Source: Thiobacillus sp.
GTDB taxonomy: Bacteria; Pseudomonadota; Gammaproteobacteria; Burkholderiales; Thiobacillaceae
Direction of reading: 5' to 3'
DNA: 64,000 nucleotides
Assembly: GCA_030692355.1 (NCBI GenBank)
Contig: JAUYCF010000088.1
Coordinates: 1 to 64,000 of the forward strand
The position numbers were made by a program, and so were the translations under genes. The notes below the pieces were generated by a model. It was not told the DNA's origin and made no database searches. It was given only the letters and a program-made list of their open reading frames with translations. Positions 55,857 through 64,000 of the stretch are shown one piece after another. How positions within the stretch are numbered: position 1 is the stretch's first letter; the number at the start of each line of letters is the position of its first letter.

Positions 55857-56579
55857 ATGACCGAACCCATCCGCCTTGCCAAACGCGTCGCCGAACTGCG
55901 CGCCTGCTCGCGCCGCGAAGCCGAGCAGTTCATCGCCGGCGGCTGGGTGCGGGTCGACGGCATCGTGATCGAGGAGCCGCAGTTCCGCGTTACCGACCAG
56001 CGCATCGAAATCGACCCCCGGGCCAACCTTGCACAGGCCGAACCCGTCACGCTGCTGCTGCACAAACCGCCCGGCTATCTCACGATAGAGGGCGACAAGC
56101 CCGCATCGCAGTTGCTCACTCCCACCACCTTGTGGGCCGAAGACCTCTCCGGCCTGCGCCCATTGAAAAAACACTTCGCCCAACTGACTTTATGCGCGCC
56201 GCTGGAAACCGACGCCAGCGGCCTCGTGGTCTTCACCCAGGATTGGCGCGTGGCGCGCAAGCTGACCGAAGACGCCGCCACCCTGGAGCACGAAGTCATC
56301 GTCGAAGTCGCAGGCGAACTCGCCCCCAACGGCCTCAAGCGGCTGAACCGGGGCATCCCTTACCACGGCAAGACCCCGCCCGCCATCAAGGTCAGCTGGC
56401 AAAATGAAACCCGCCTGCGGGTGGCGCTGAAAGGCGCCCAGCCCGGACAGATCGCGCACCTGTGCGAAGCCGTCGGCCTGCAGGTGCTGTCAATGAAGCG
56501 CATCCGCCTCGGCCGCGTCCCGCTGGGGAAGCTGCCGCCCGGGCAGTGGCGCTACCTGTACGAGGATGAGCGGTTTTAG
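55857..56579 (+). CDS. rRNA pseudouridine synthase (RsuA/RluF family)
   Basis: A 240-residue pseudouridine synthase: N-terminal S4 domain (about 5-60; IRLAKRVAELRACSRREAEQFIAGGWVRVDG) and catalytic core with Asp in PLETDASGLVVFTQD (the GRLDxxTSGL equivalent). The end MKRIRLGRVPLGKLPPGQWR is typical. ATG 55857 chosen because the S4 domain starts right there. Divergent from the hydrolase by 167 bp. Target uridine unknown. Confidence 0.88.
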   Translation: MTEPIRLAKRVAELRACSRREAEQFIAGGWVRVDGIVIEEPQFRVTDQRIEIDPRANLAQAEPVTLLLHKPPGYLTIEGDKPASQLLTPTTLWAEDLSGLRPLKKHFAQLTLCAPLETDASGLVVFTQDWRVARKLTEDAATLEHEVIVEVAGELAPNGLKRLNRGIPYHGKTPPAIKVSWQNETRLRVALKGAQPGQIAHLCEAVGLQVLSMKRIRLGRVPLGKLPPGQWRYLYEDERF

Positions 56580-56817
56580 TAAAAACGACGCGCACCCCGC
56601 ATGATTGAGTAAATCCCTCATCGGCGATGTACAAAACCGCGCACCACCGCCGATATCACGACACCCCGCCTCACGCGCCCGCAACCCGCATCAAAGGGTG
56701 CGTCGGCCGCAAAGCCCTGCATTACGCCAACATCGCAATTGATTCCCGCATAAATCGTTTGCTGGAACGAGTATTGCTGACCATGCAAATCATCGGCAAC
56801 GCCCGCCTAGAGATTGC

Positions 56818-58208
56818 ATGGAAAACTTTTTCACCCAGTTCGCTGATTTCGTTCTGGCATGGCGCTGGCCGTTGCTGCTGGCCGTGGCGGGGATATTTAC
56901 CGTTCAAATTTCACGGGTGCCCGTTGGGCATCGCCGCTATACGGCGGCCATGACCCTGTATTTTTTTCTGCTGATTGTTGCTTTCTGGATCATGAAACCA
57001 ATCAAGAAAGCGCTTTTTGTCGGTTATTACAAGACTCACGGTGGGTTTAATGGTTTGGAACCGGCCCAGATGGAGCTTCTGGCCAAGGAAACCAATATTT
57101 TATTGGCACTCGTAATGGCGCTGATACTGGTTTGGCTGCGCCGGCGTTTCGTAGCCCGCGGGTTTGGCCTGGCGGTCGCTCTGTTATTCGCGGCAGGTCT
57201 GGCGGCAATGATTCCACTCGTGCGCGAACCGGGCGAAGCCTCGGTCTGGGCGCTATATCTCTTTGGTGACGTGTACGTCAGCAGCATGGTCGCCTTGTTT
57301 TTTGCCACCCTGCACGATCACTCAAGCGTGGGCGATGCACGACACATCTATGGACTGATCGGCCTGGGCGGCGTCTTGGGCGGACTCGCCGGCAGCGTTG
57401 CGGGGGGGGACTGGATCGCGCCGTGGGCGTTCCGGGCGTGCTGGGCGTGAGTCTCACCCTGACGCTTTGCGTGGCGGCGATCGGGTGGCTGGTTTCCAGG
57501 AGCACTCCAATTCAGTGCGTCAACGCGGGATCCGGCAAGATAGACACGGAATCAGGCCGCGGCGGGCTGTTCAAGGGCGCACGCGCCATTCTCGATTCCC
57601 GTGCTTTGCTTTTAATCGCCGGCGTGATTCTGCTGTATGAAGTTGCGTCGGTCATCATCGATTATCAATTCACTGCCGCCGTCAGCCGGGCCGTGGACGC
57701 CGCTCAACTCAAACAATATTTCAGCGCGGTCTACACCTTCTCCAATGCCATGGCGGTGCTGGTCCAACTGCTTCTAACGACATGGATCCTGCGCCGCCAC
57801 AGCTTAAAGCTGGCTTTGCTGGTGATGCCCATGGCCATCCTGCTGGGTGAATCCGCCTACCTGATATTTCCCGCTTTGCTCACAGCAAGCCTGCTCAATA
57901 CGGCAGATGGCGCTTTTGCCTATTCCATTCAGCAAACCGCGCGCGAAGCCCTGTATGTGCCCTTGTCTCGAACCGAAAAATACGAAGCCAAAGCCTTCAT
58001 CGACATCGTCTGGCTACGATTTTCCAAGGGTCTGGCTGTGATCCTGAGCCTGGCCTTGAGCCTGTTGATCCCGGATGGAGGAGAAATGCTGCTGGCGGGC
58101 GGGGTCATCCTGCTCGCGCTGGTCTGGCTGGCATTGCTGATCCCGCCCGCCGTTCATGCCGTGCCGCCTCGCCAAAAAACCCACATCCAACCTGTTCCTG
58201 TTGATTGA
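56818..58208 (+). pseudogene. Nucleotide-transporter-like membrane protein, frameshifted at a G8 tract
   Basis: Two open frames that together make about 463 residues of a 10-12 helix transporter resembling the Npt1/Npt2 (ATP/ADP translocase-like) family: VAFWIMKPIKKALFVGYYK, LFGDVYVSSMVALFF, ARHIYGLIGLGGVLGGLAGS in part 1 (56818-57450) and VILLYEVASVIIDYQFTAAV, QQTAREALYVPLSRTEKYEAKAFIDIV in part 2 (ending 58208). The frames join at G8 (57402-57409): one more G would restore a single gene. Either a true deletion, phase variation, ribosomal slippage or a sequence error. The 238 bp upstream (56580-56817) hold no other gene. Confidence 0.65.
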
Positions 58209-58213
58209 ACTCC

Positions 58214-60274
58214 ATGAAAACCAAAATGGAAACCAAAATGAAAAAGACGCAAAACAAGATCCGAAAGCTGTTTCCCGGTCTGATTCTGGCGCTCACGACC
58301 AATGCCAGTCTGGCTGTGGACAAGGAGCCGGTTGACCTGGCCCCGGAAGTCCTGACGTCGCCTTACCAGGAAAGCAATCCGGAACAATCTGTCGCATCGT
58401 CAACTTCAACGGTGCCGACGGCGCTTGCCACACCCGGCAGCTTCAATTTGACGCTGGCCGATATCGGCCATCGACAGGGACACTTTTTTGAAGGCGCCTA
58501 TGGCGTGCACAGCAAGGATTTCTTCTTTCCCTTGCCACGAGGAGCGAGCCTTCGACAGGGCTCGCTTCGGGTCCATTTCCGCGCATCGCCCCTGCTAAAC
58601 GCGGCTTCCAGCCTGCGGTTCGCAATCAATGGGAAACCATCCCGACTGCTCAGTCTGGAAAACCGCGAGCAGGCGACCTTTATCGATATTCCGCTGGATC
58701 AGGAAGCGATGCAGCGCGATGCCTTGCAGCTAACCGTCAAGGCGGTGCTGTCACATGGCGAAAACCGCTGTTTTGACGAGCGCCGGCTGGCATTGCATTT
58801 CGTACAGATTTTGCCGCAAACCGCTGTGACCATCGAACTTGATCCCGCAACCAACCTGGCAGCGGCGTGGACTTCGCTCCCCGCCCAGGTAAAAGTGGGG
58901 GTGCCGCAAACCAACAGCCCGTCGGTGACCGCTGCGCTGTTGCAGACAGCGGTTTTGCTGCATGGCATGGGGCGTCAAGTCAGTTTTACCGCCTCCACCC
59001 AAACGGCGGATGTCATGGTGGGGAGCGAAGCCGAATTATCACGCCGTTATCCAGGCGCGCTGCCGCAAGGCCTGGACAAGGACGGCGCACTGGCGCTCAC
59101 GCACGATATCACTGGCAAGCCATTGATTCTGGTCACCGATCGTCTTCTGGCAAGTCCGCTGGCATCCCAGCCGCTTCATTTGGCGGGGCTGCTGCGCGGA
59201 AATCAATACCGCCATGGGCAAGCCGTCTCGCCGGCCAAAAACCGGGAGGTAGTGGACCTGATAGCGGCCGGCCTCGGCGAAACCCAGTATGTCAGCCGCA
59301 ACATCGAATGGAGCATCGACCTGGCCGCACCTCTCACTCCGGCAGACAAGCGTTTGCAGCGTCTGGTGGTCAATATTGTGTCCGCCCCCCAGCCGAAGGA
59401 AGGCCAGCAGCTGCTGCAGGTTTTCCTGAATGGAATATTGCAGGAAGTTCGCCCGCTTGACCGGGATGGCAAACCCCACACGCTGCGTTTTGACCTGGAA
59501 ACGTCAGCACAGCGCACGGGAATCAACAATCTGCGCATCGCGGTGCAACGAACGGATGTGCAAGGCGATTGCCAGGGCGTCTTGTCTGCTTTTCCGGTTC
59601 AGCTATTGCCGGGCACACGGATTGATCTGATCGATGCGGACATCAAACCAGCCAGCTTCAATGATCTGCGTGCTCATTTTGCCAAGGGCGTGGACATTTA
59701 TCTGACGCCTGACAGCCAGGCAAATTTGCTGCGGGAACTCCAGATGGCGGCTTCTGTATTTGCCAACCTGGGGCTTGATGTTACGGAAGATCGGGTTCAT
59801 TTCCTGAAGGCGGGAGAAGCCTTCAAGCCCCAGCATCCCTTTGTTTTAATCGGACGCGGCGTGGCACTGGAGAAAGCGGGGGTCCATCTGGAGCGTGGAC
59901 GGGTCAAGGTGCTGGATGGAAACAACCAACCTTTGCTGGATCTGGACCACCTGCCTGGCGTTGGACTGGCGCAGCTGGTTTCCCAAAGCGGGAAGCTGGG
60001 ATTGTCTTTGCTGACGCCGGCCGGGGGCCCGTTGCCCGCTTCCGGGAAACTGCATCTGGATCGCGACAATGTCGCCTTTATTACGGAACAGGGCGTGGCC
60101 CTCACGCTCGATTCCCGCGAACCCGCCATATCGAAGATAGCGTATCCGGACTATAGCGACTGGCTTGACTGGTTTGCGCAACACCGTTTCTGGGTGATCG
60201 CCCTGGGCTGGATGCTGATCGGCGCCACGATGGTCGGCCTCTATCGCAAAATCCGTGCGCACGGGAAAACCTGA
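58214..60274 (+). CDS. BcsB-like periplasmic subunit of a polysaccharide synthase
   Basis: A 686-residue protein of the BcsB family (cellulose synthase regulatory subunit). N-terminal signal (KLFPGLILALTTNASLAVD), BcsB core: LRQGSLRVHFRASPLLNAASSL, LAGLLRGNQYRHG, GINNLRIAVQRTDVQGDCQG, QANLLRELQMAASVFANLGL, then one C-terminal membrane helix (about 658-680, FWVIALGWMLIGATMVGLY). Shorter than E. coli BcsB (779). Several ATGs are possible (58214, 58226, 58238) and a TTG at 58205. Ends with an ATGA-type overlap with the GT2 gene, its expected partner. Confidence 0.85.
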   Translation: MKTKMETKMKKTQNKIRKLFPGLILALTTNASLAVDKEPVDLAPEVLTSPYQESNPEQSVASSTSTVPTALATPGSFNLTLADIGHRQGHFFEGAYGVHSKDFFFPLPRGASLRQGSLRVHFRASPLLNAASSLRFAINGKPSRLLSLENREQATFIDIPLDQEAMQRDALQLTVKAVLSHGENRCFDERRLALHFVQILPQTAVTIELDPATNLAAAWTSLPAQVKVGVPQTNSPSVTAALLQTAVLLHGMGRQVSFTASTQTADVMVGSEAELSRRYPGALPQGLDKDGALALTHDITGKPLILVTDRLLASPLASQPLHLAGLLRGNQYRHGQAVSPAKNREVVDLIAAGLGETQYVSRNIEWSIDLAAPLTPADKRLQRLVVNIVSAPQPKEGQQLLQVFLNGILQEVRPLDRDGKPHTLRFDLETSAQRTGINNLRIAVQRTDVQGDCQGVLSAFPVQLLPGTRIDLIDADIKPASFNDLRAHFAKGVDIYLTPDSQANLLRELQMAASVFANLGLDVTEDRVHFLKAGEAFKPQHPFVLIGRGVALEKAGVHLERGRVKVLDGNNQPLLDLDHLPGVGLAQLVSQSGKLGLSLLTPAGGPLPASGKLHLDRDNVAFITEQGVALTLDSREPAISKIAYPDYSDWLDWFAQHRFWVIALGWMLIGATMVGLYRKIRAHGKT

Positions 60275-62166
60275 TGTCAGCTCAAATTCCCTTTGCAGTC
60301 CCACATGCCAATGCGCACATCGGCGACGCATTGGTTCGGGACGGCCTTTTAAGCCAGGCGCGCCTGGATGAGGCTTTGGCCCTGCAAGCACGCTGGGGAA
60401 CCCGGCTGGGGGACATTCTGCTGGCCAAGGGCTGGGTGCGCGCATACGACTTTTACCGCACGCTGTCTGTCCAGTTCGAACTCCCCTTTGTCGATTTGCT
60501 TAAATCGCCCCCGGACGAAAGCCTGTTCGTCATGGCGGAACTCGATCAGTATGCCCAGTCCCTTTACCTGCCATGGAAGCAGGAAAATGGAAAATTACTG
60601 ATCGCCGTCGCCGATCCCAGCGAGACCATGCTGGCCCAGCTTGAAGACCGATATGGCAAGTCTGTGCGATTCGTCATCACGTCCAAGTTCGACATCATCT
60701 GGAGTGTGCAGCGCGTCGCCAATGCACGCCTCACCGACAAGTCGGTCCTGGAGCTGGCTCGACTACGTCCCGACCAATCCGCCCGGCAGGTGTTTACCGG
60801 CCGACAGATTATCGTCATCGGCGTGCTGGCAACCTTGATATTGACCTGCCTGGTGCTATGGCCCGTCGTGACACTCATCGCCCTCAACGGTTTCCTGTCC
60901 GTTTTCTTCCTGCTCAGCTTCGGCTTGCGTACCGTGCTGACCTGGGTGGGCTCGCATCGCAGCATTGATCTCAAGGTCAGCGATGCCGAGGTCGCAGCAC
61001 TGGAGGACCATGATTTGCCGGTTTACACCATTCTGGTACCCATGTACAAAGAACCGGACACCTTGCCCATCCTCAGCTCGGCGTTGCGGCGTATGGATTA
61101 CCCCCTGTCCAAGCTGGATGTGAAGCTGGTACTTGAAGAGGACGACATAGAAACCATACAGGCAGCAAAAGATCTTGGCCTGGAAGGCATTTTCGAAATC
61201 ATCCGGGTGCCCCACTCACAACCCAGAACCAAACCCAAGGCCTGCAACTACGCGCTCAATTTCGCGCGCGGCGAGTTGCTGACCATCTACGATGCCGAAG
61301 ACAAACCCGAGCCGGATCAACTCAAAAAAGCCGTCATCGCGTTTCGCAAGGCGCCAGACAATGTGGCCTGTATTCAAGCTCGCCTAAATTATTTCAACTC
61401 CACTGAAAACTGGCTCACCCGCATGTTCACGCTGGAGTATTCCCTCTGGTTTGATTTTTACCTGCCTGCGCTGGAAGCCTTGAAGATTCCCATTCCGCTA
61501 GGCGGCACCTCCAACCACTTCAAGATGGACGTGCTACGGGAGGCCAATGCCTGGGATCCCTTCAACGTCACGGAAGATGCCGATCTGGGCGTGCGGCTCA
61601 CCCAGCGCGGTTATCGCGTGGGCGTGGCCAACTCGACCACCTTCGAAGAGGCCAACAGTCACGTTGGCAATTGGATCCGCCAGCGTTCGCGCTGGTTCAA
61701 GGGATACATGCAAACCTATCTGGTCCACATGCGCAAACCTGTCGAGCTTTACCGCTCACTGGGCCATACGGGCTTCTGGGGTTTCCAGTTCTTTGTCGGC
61801 GGCAACATTCTCACCGCCCTTTCCCTGCCCTTTATGCTGGTCATGTTCGCTTACTGGCTTGCGACGCGCTGGAGCGGATTTGACATTATTTTTCCACCTG
61901 TTGTGCTGTATATCAGCTTGTTCAACCTGATTATCGGAAATGGATTTTTTGTCTATCTCAACATGCTCGGGGCATTCAAGCGCCACAACTTTCACCTTAT
62001 GCCCTATGCCCTGACCGTACCCGCTTACTGGTTGCTGATGACGGTGGCCGCCTACAAAGGTCTCTGGCAGCTGATACACAACCCTTTCTTCTGGGAAAAA
62101 ACCACTCATGGCTTATCCCAATTCAAACACGATGACATCGATCTACATCGCCAGCCGCAAGCCTAG
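60274..62166 (+). CDS. Cellulose-synthase-like GT2 with N-terminal MshEN (c-di-GMP-binding) domain
   Basis: A 630-residue processive glycosyltransferase. Residues about 12-135 are a MshEN/GSPII_E_N domain: HIGDALVRDGLLSQARLDEA (15-34) and RLGDILLAKGW (44-54) match the two c-di-GMP-binding helical motifs, with His for the first Arg. Two membrane helices (about 175-225) precede the GT2 domain with Asp290, DAED (340-343), TED (433-435) and QRSRW (470-474), the BcsA-type catalytic set; three to four helices follow. No PilZ domain. So the synthase should be inner-membrane bound, sugar-nucleotide dependent and gated by c-di-GMP through MshEN (inference). The polymer is unknown. Confidence 0.85.
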   Translation: MSAQIPFAVPHANAHIGDALVRDGLLSQARLDEALALQARWGTRLGDILLAKGWVRAYDFYRTLSVQFELPFVDLLKSPPDESLFVMAELDQYAQSLYLPWKQENGKLLIAVADPSETMLAQLEDRYGKSVRFVITSKFDIIWSVQRVANARLTDKSVLELARLRPDQSARQVFTGRQIIVIGVLATLILTCLVLWPVVTLIALNGFLSVFFLLSFGLRTVLTWVGSHRSIDLKVSDAEVAALEDHDLPVYTILVPMYKEPDTLPILSSALRRMDYPLSKLDVKLVLEEDDIETIQAAKDLGLEGIFEIIRVPHSQPRTKPKACNYALNFARGELLTIYDAEDKPEPDQLKKAVIAFRKAPDNVACIQARLNYFNSTENWLTRMFTLEYSLWFDFYLPALEALKIPIPLGGTSNHFKMDVLREANAWDPFNVTEDADLGVRLTQRGYRVGVANSTTFEEANSHVGNWIRQRSRWFKGYMQTYLVHMRKPVELYRSLGHTGFWGFQFFVGGNILTALSLPFMLVMFAYWLATRWSGFDIIFPPVVLYISLFNLIIGNGFFVYLNMLGAFKRHNFHLMPYALTVPAYWLLMTVAAYKGLWQLIHNPFFWEKTTHGLSQFKHDDIDLHRQPQA

Positions 62167-63646
62167 GCTCCGGCTCCTCTCCCTGGCGGTGTTTCTCGCC
62201 CTGGGCTGCCTCTATATCGGCCTCAATATCTGGCTGGGCGGGAACGGTTTTATCAGCGATTTCGATTTGCATCGCTGGAGCAAGGCCGTTACGTCGATCG
62301 ATGCCGACGAGTTCCGAATCGAACACATCGGTTTGCTCTATCCCCACGGACCGATATACCTGCTGGCCATGGTGCGTAGCGTGCCTGGCATCGACAGCGC
62401 GCTCGCTGGCGCTGCCCTGTCGGCAATCCTCATTGCGCTCATGTTCGGGTTATGGAATCGTCATTTGTGGCACAAGGGCTACCCGTTGTGGTCCCGTCTG
62501 GCAATGGTGGCGCTGCTGGCGCTCCATCCTTACAGCCTGTGGGCGGCAAGCTCCGGCCTTCACAACGCCCTGCTCCTGCTCATGTTCTACGTGTTCTGTT
62601 ATGGCTGCTATCTCATCATCAGCATCCATGACCTGCGTGCCGTGGTGCTGGTCTCTTCGATGTTTGCGGTGCTATTTTTTGCCGACGAACGAACGATGCT
62701 GCTGTTTCTGGCACTGATGCCCCTGATCCCCATACTGGCGCCAAGCCGCATGTTGGGCAACTCGCTGGTCGGCATCTACAGCATTCTGGGTTTTCCGCTG
62801 ATGGTCGCCGCGGGCGGCTGGCTATTTCTCAACTGGGTATTTCATGGCAATGCCTGGGGCTTTTTGCAGTCACCCGAGGCCAGTTTCCGCGGTGCGCTGA
62901 GCCATCCCGAAAGCTCGCCGTGGCTATCCGCGATGGGTGGCCAATGGCTGGCGCCCCTTGGCTGGGCTCTGATGTTTTCCGCGCTGGCCTTTCCGCTCCC
63001 GCTCTGGCTTGCCTGGCGCTATCGCCGATACCCCGCCAGGATGGCTGCGGCGCTGTCCCTGTTTATACATCCCGTGCTGGCGGTTGGACTGGGCACCCTG
63101 ATTTTTTTCCTGCCGGATTTGTCCGGTTTCCTGTTCCTGCTTGTCCCGGCAACGATGACGGCAATCCTGCTGATGCCACGCTCGCGGAAAATCAATCTCA
63201 TGCTGGCGATGCTTGTAATGGGCAACCTGGGCGGCTGGCTGGCATTGAGCTGGCAGCCGTCCCATGAAACCCATGCCTGGCAAGGCGCGCTTTCAGGCAA
63301 TGTTCAACCCGCCAGGGATGACCAGATTGAAATGGGGCGGTGGCTTGGAGAAAATGCCCAACCCACCCTCATCGACGATCGCTCGCTTTATCGGGCCATT
63401 TCGGCCCGCGGCCATGCGCGCAACCTGATTCTGCCGTTTTCCCATCAGTTCAAGAATGAGATGAAACGGCCACAGCCGCTTACCCAGCAGATCGTCGTCG
63501 CCAACCCCGCCAGGCCAGCTGCGGCTCTGGATCGCGTAACCCAGCAGTTCCCGGAACTCTTCTGGAATGGCGCCCCGGGATACGACCTTGTCTATGACAC
63601 GGGCGAGTGGCGCGTCTGGCGCAAACAGCCACAAACAGAGCCTTGA
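62108..63646 (+). CDS. Multi-span membrane protein, GT-C glycosyltransferase-like
   Basis: A 512-residue protein with about ten membrane helices and a soluble C-terminal domain (about 400-512). The first loop after helix 1 is acidic and contains FISDFDLHRWSKAV and YPHGPIYLLAMVRSVPGI, in the place where GT-C (GT39/ArnT-like) enzymes keep catalytic Asp residues. It could instead be a polymer-modifying membrane enzyme; no family is recognised with confidence. Overlaps the GT2 gene by 59 bases if started at 62108; an ATG at 62132 is the alternative. Part of the polysaccharide locus by position. Confidence 0.55.
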   Translation: MAYPNSNTMTSIYIASRKPRLRLLSLAVFLALGCLYIGLNIWLGGNGFISDFDLHRWSKAVTSIDADEFRIEHIGLLYPHGPIYLLAMVRSVPGIDSALAGAALSAILIALMFGLWNRHLWHKGYPLWSRLAMVALLALHPYSLWAASSGLHNALLLLMFYVFCYGCYLIISIHDLRAVVLVSSMFAVLFFADERTMLLFLALMPLIPILAPSRMLGNSLVGIYSILGFPLMVAAGGWLFLNWVFHGNAWGFLQSPEASFRGALSHPESSPWLSAMGGQWLAPLGWALMFSALAFPLPLWLAWRYRRYPARMAAALSLFIHPVLAVGLGTLIFFLPDLSGFLFLLVPATMTAILLMPRSRKINLMLAMLVMGNLGGWLALSWQPSHETHAWQGALSGNVQPARDDQIEMGRWLGENAQPTLIDDRSLYRAISARGHARNLILPFSHQFKNEMKRPQPLTQQIVVANPARPAAALDRVTQQFPELFWNGAPGYDLVYDTGEWRVWRKQPQTEP

Positions 63647-63662
63647 TTGACGAGCACGCCCC

Positions 63663-64000
63663 ATGAAAAGAATATTGACGCAACATCTCTTGTATATCCT
63701 GGCGATTCCGCTGGCCGCCAGCGCGGGCGGCCATATGCGAAGCGGCGGAGAAAGCTTCGCATCGCTAGGCCTGAGCATGGACCTGGGCGACCGTATTTTC
63801 GACAAGAGCGGAAATGCCCTCTCCAGCAGTTGCAGTCCAGGTCAATCTTTCAGCGCCTATGGCGAATATGGCTGGTCTTATTACACCACGCTGTTTGCGA
63901 GCGGATCCTTGCGCCACCAGAGCTGCGCCAGTGACGCAAAATGGGGGGTGGAAAGCGGCAAGATCGGGCTCGCACGCCGCCTCGATCCGTTTCGCAACAC
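63663..64000 (+). CDS. Exported protein, probable outer-membrane barrel (partial)
   Basis: Open from ATG 63663 to the right edge (112 codons visible). Begins with a signal peptide (MKRILTQHLLYILAIPLAASAG) and continues with alternating aromatic/polar residues: SAYGEYGWSYYTTLFASGSL, SGKIGLARRLDPFRN, as in transmembrane beta strands. It may be the exporter or an outer-membrane partner of the synthase, but too little is visible to name it. Starts 16 bases after the preceding gene. Confidence 0.6.
   Translation, partial: MKRILTQHLLYILAIPLAASAGGHMRSGGESFASLGLSMDLGDRIFDKSGNALSSSCSPGQSFSAYGEYGWSYYTTLFASGSLRHQSCASDAKWGVESGKIGLARRLDPFRN

Noticed and set aside
63647-63934. A 95-codon plus-strand frame at the right edge starting MTSTPHEKN
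   Set aside because: The overlapping frame from 63663 has a proper signal peptide and beta-barrel-like pattern and stays open to the edge.

Overview
The window is a dense, high-GC Gram-negative chromosome segment with short intergenic gaps and many ATGA-type start/stop overlaps. The gene content suggests a betaproteobacterium, possibly a Thiobacillus-like or other Nitrosomonadales-type sulfur/ammonia-oxidiser relative: the yhdP-nitrilase-tldD order, an Omp32-type porin, GlnE, a PEP-CTERM protein, and Mrp/Pha-type antiporters. That placement is inference; there is no rRNA or other phylogenetic marker here.

Layout. 0-8.4 kb is housekeeping: partial tldD, a nitrilase-type amidase and yhdP on the minus strand, hslR and a LysR regulator, then a pirin and an FMN reductase on the plus strand. 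8.4-10.2 kb is a more AT-rich patch with a PEP-CTERM ice-binding-like protein, a small release-factor-like protein and a nested palindromic repeat. 10.2-17.2 kb holds acs, glnE, a DUF2062 protein and a Na/Pi cotransporter. 17.3-33.8 kb is a plus-strand cation island of about 16 kb: a P2-type ATPase, two K+/H+-type antiporters (CPA1-like and CPA2), a tandem Usp protein, a DUF502 protein and a ten-gene Mrp/Mbh-like antiporter set with four large NuoL/M/N-type subunits. 33.9-40.2 kb is a plastic interval: an intact ParD/RelE pair, a structured 108-bp element, a membrane diguanylate cyclase, a REP-associated transposase with triplicated ends, a porin, an intact PIN toxin/antitoxin pair, and a decayed Phd/VapC pair. 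40.2-48.5 kb has an MscS channel, a two-domain periplasmic thioredoxin and a second, canonical mrpABCDEFG (A-B fused) operon. 48.6-56.6 kb has an OmpA-type lipoprotein, NfeD plus slipin, a Bax-inhibitor-1 protein, tatD, a tandemly duplicated palindromic repeat, an ICMT-type methyltransferase, a MITE, a divergent folE, a dienelactone hydrolase and a pseudouridine synthase. 56.8-64 kb is a lower-GC exopolysaccharide-type locus, cut by the right edge.

How the genes work together. Two Mrp-type systems, three other cation transporters, MscS and Usp point to heavy investment in Na+/H+/K+ and osmotic homeostasis. The right-hand locus joins a BcsB-like periplasmic protein, a cellulose-synthase-like GT2 carrying an N-terminal MshEN (c-di-GMP receptor) domain in place of PilZ, a multi-membrane-span GT-C-like protein, an outer-membrane-type protein and a nucleotide-transporter-like protein broken at a G8 tract. 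A diguanylate cyclase with an intact I-site lies 25 kb upstream. The strongest novel signals are (i) this putative c-di-GMP-gated polysaccharide synthase locus, and (ii) a 47-bp imperfect palindrome inserted in the same reading frame in two unrelated genes (yhdP and mrpD), which resembles the protein-coding palindromic elements known from Rickettsia.
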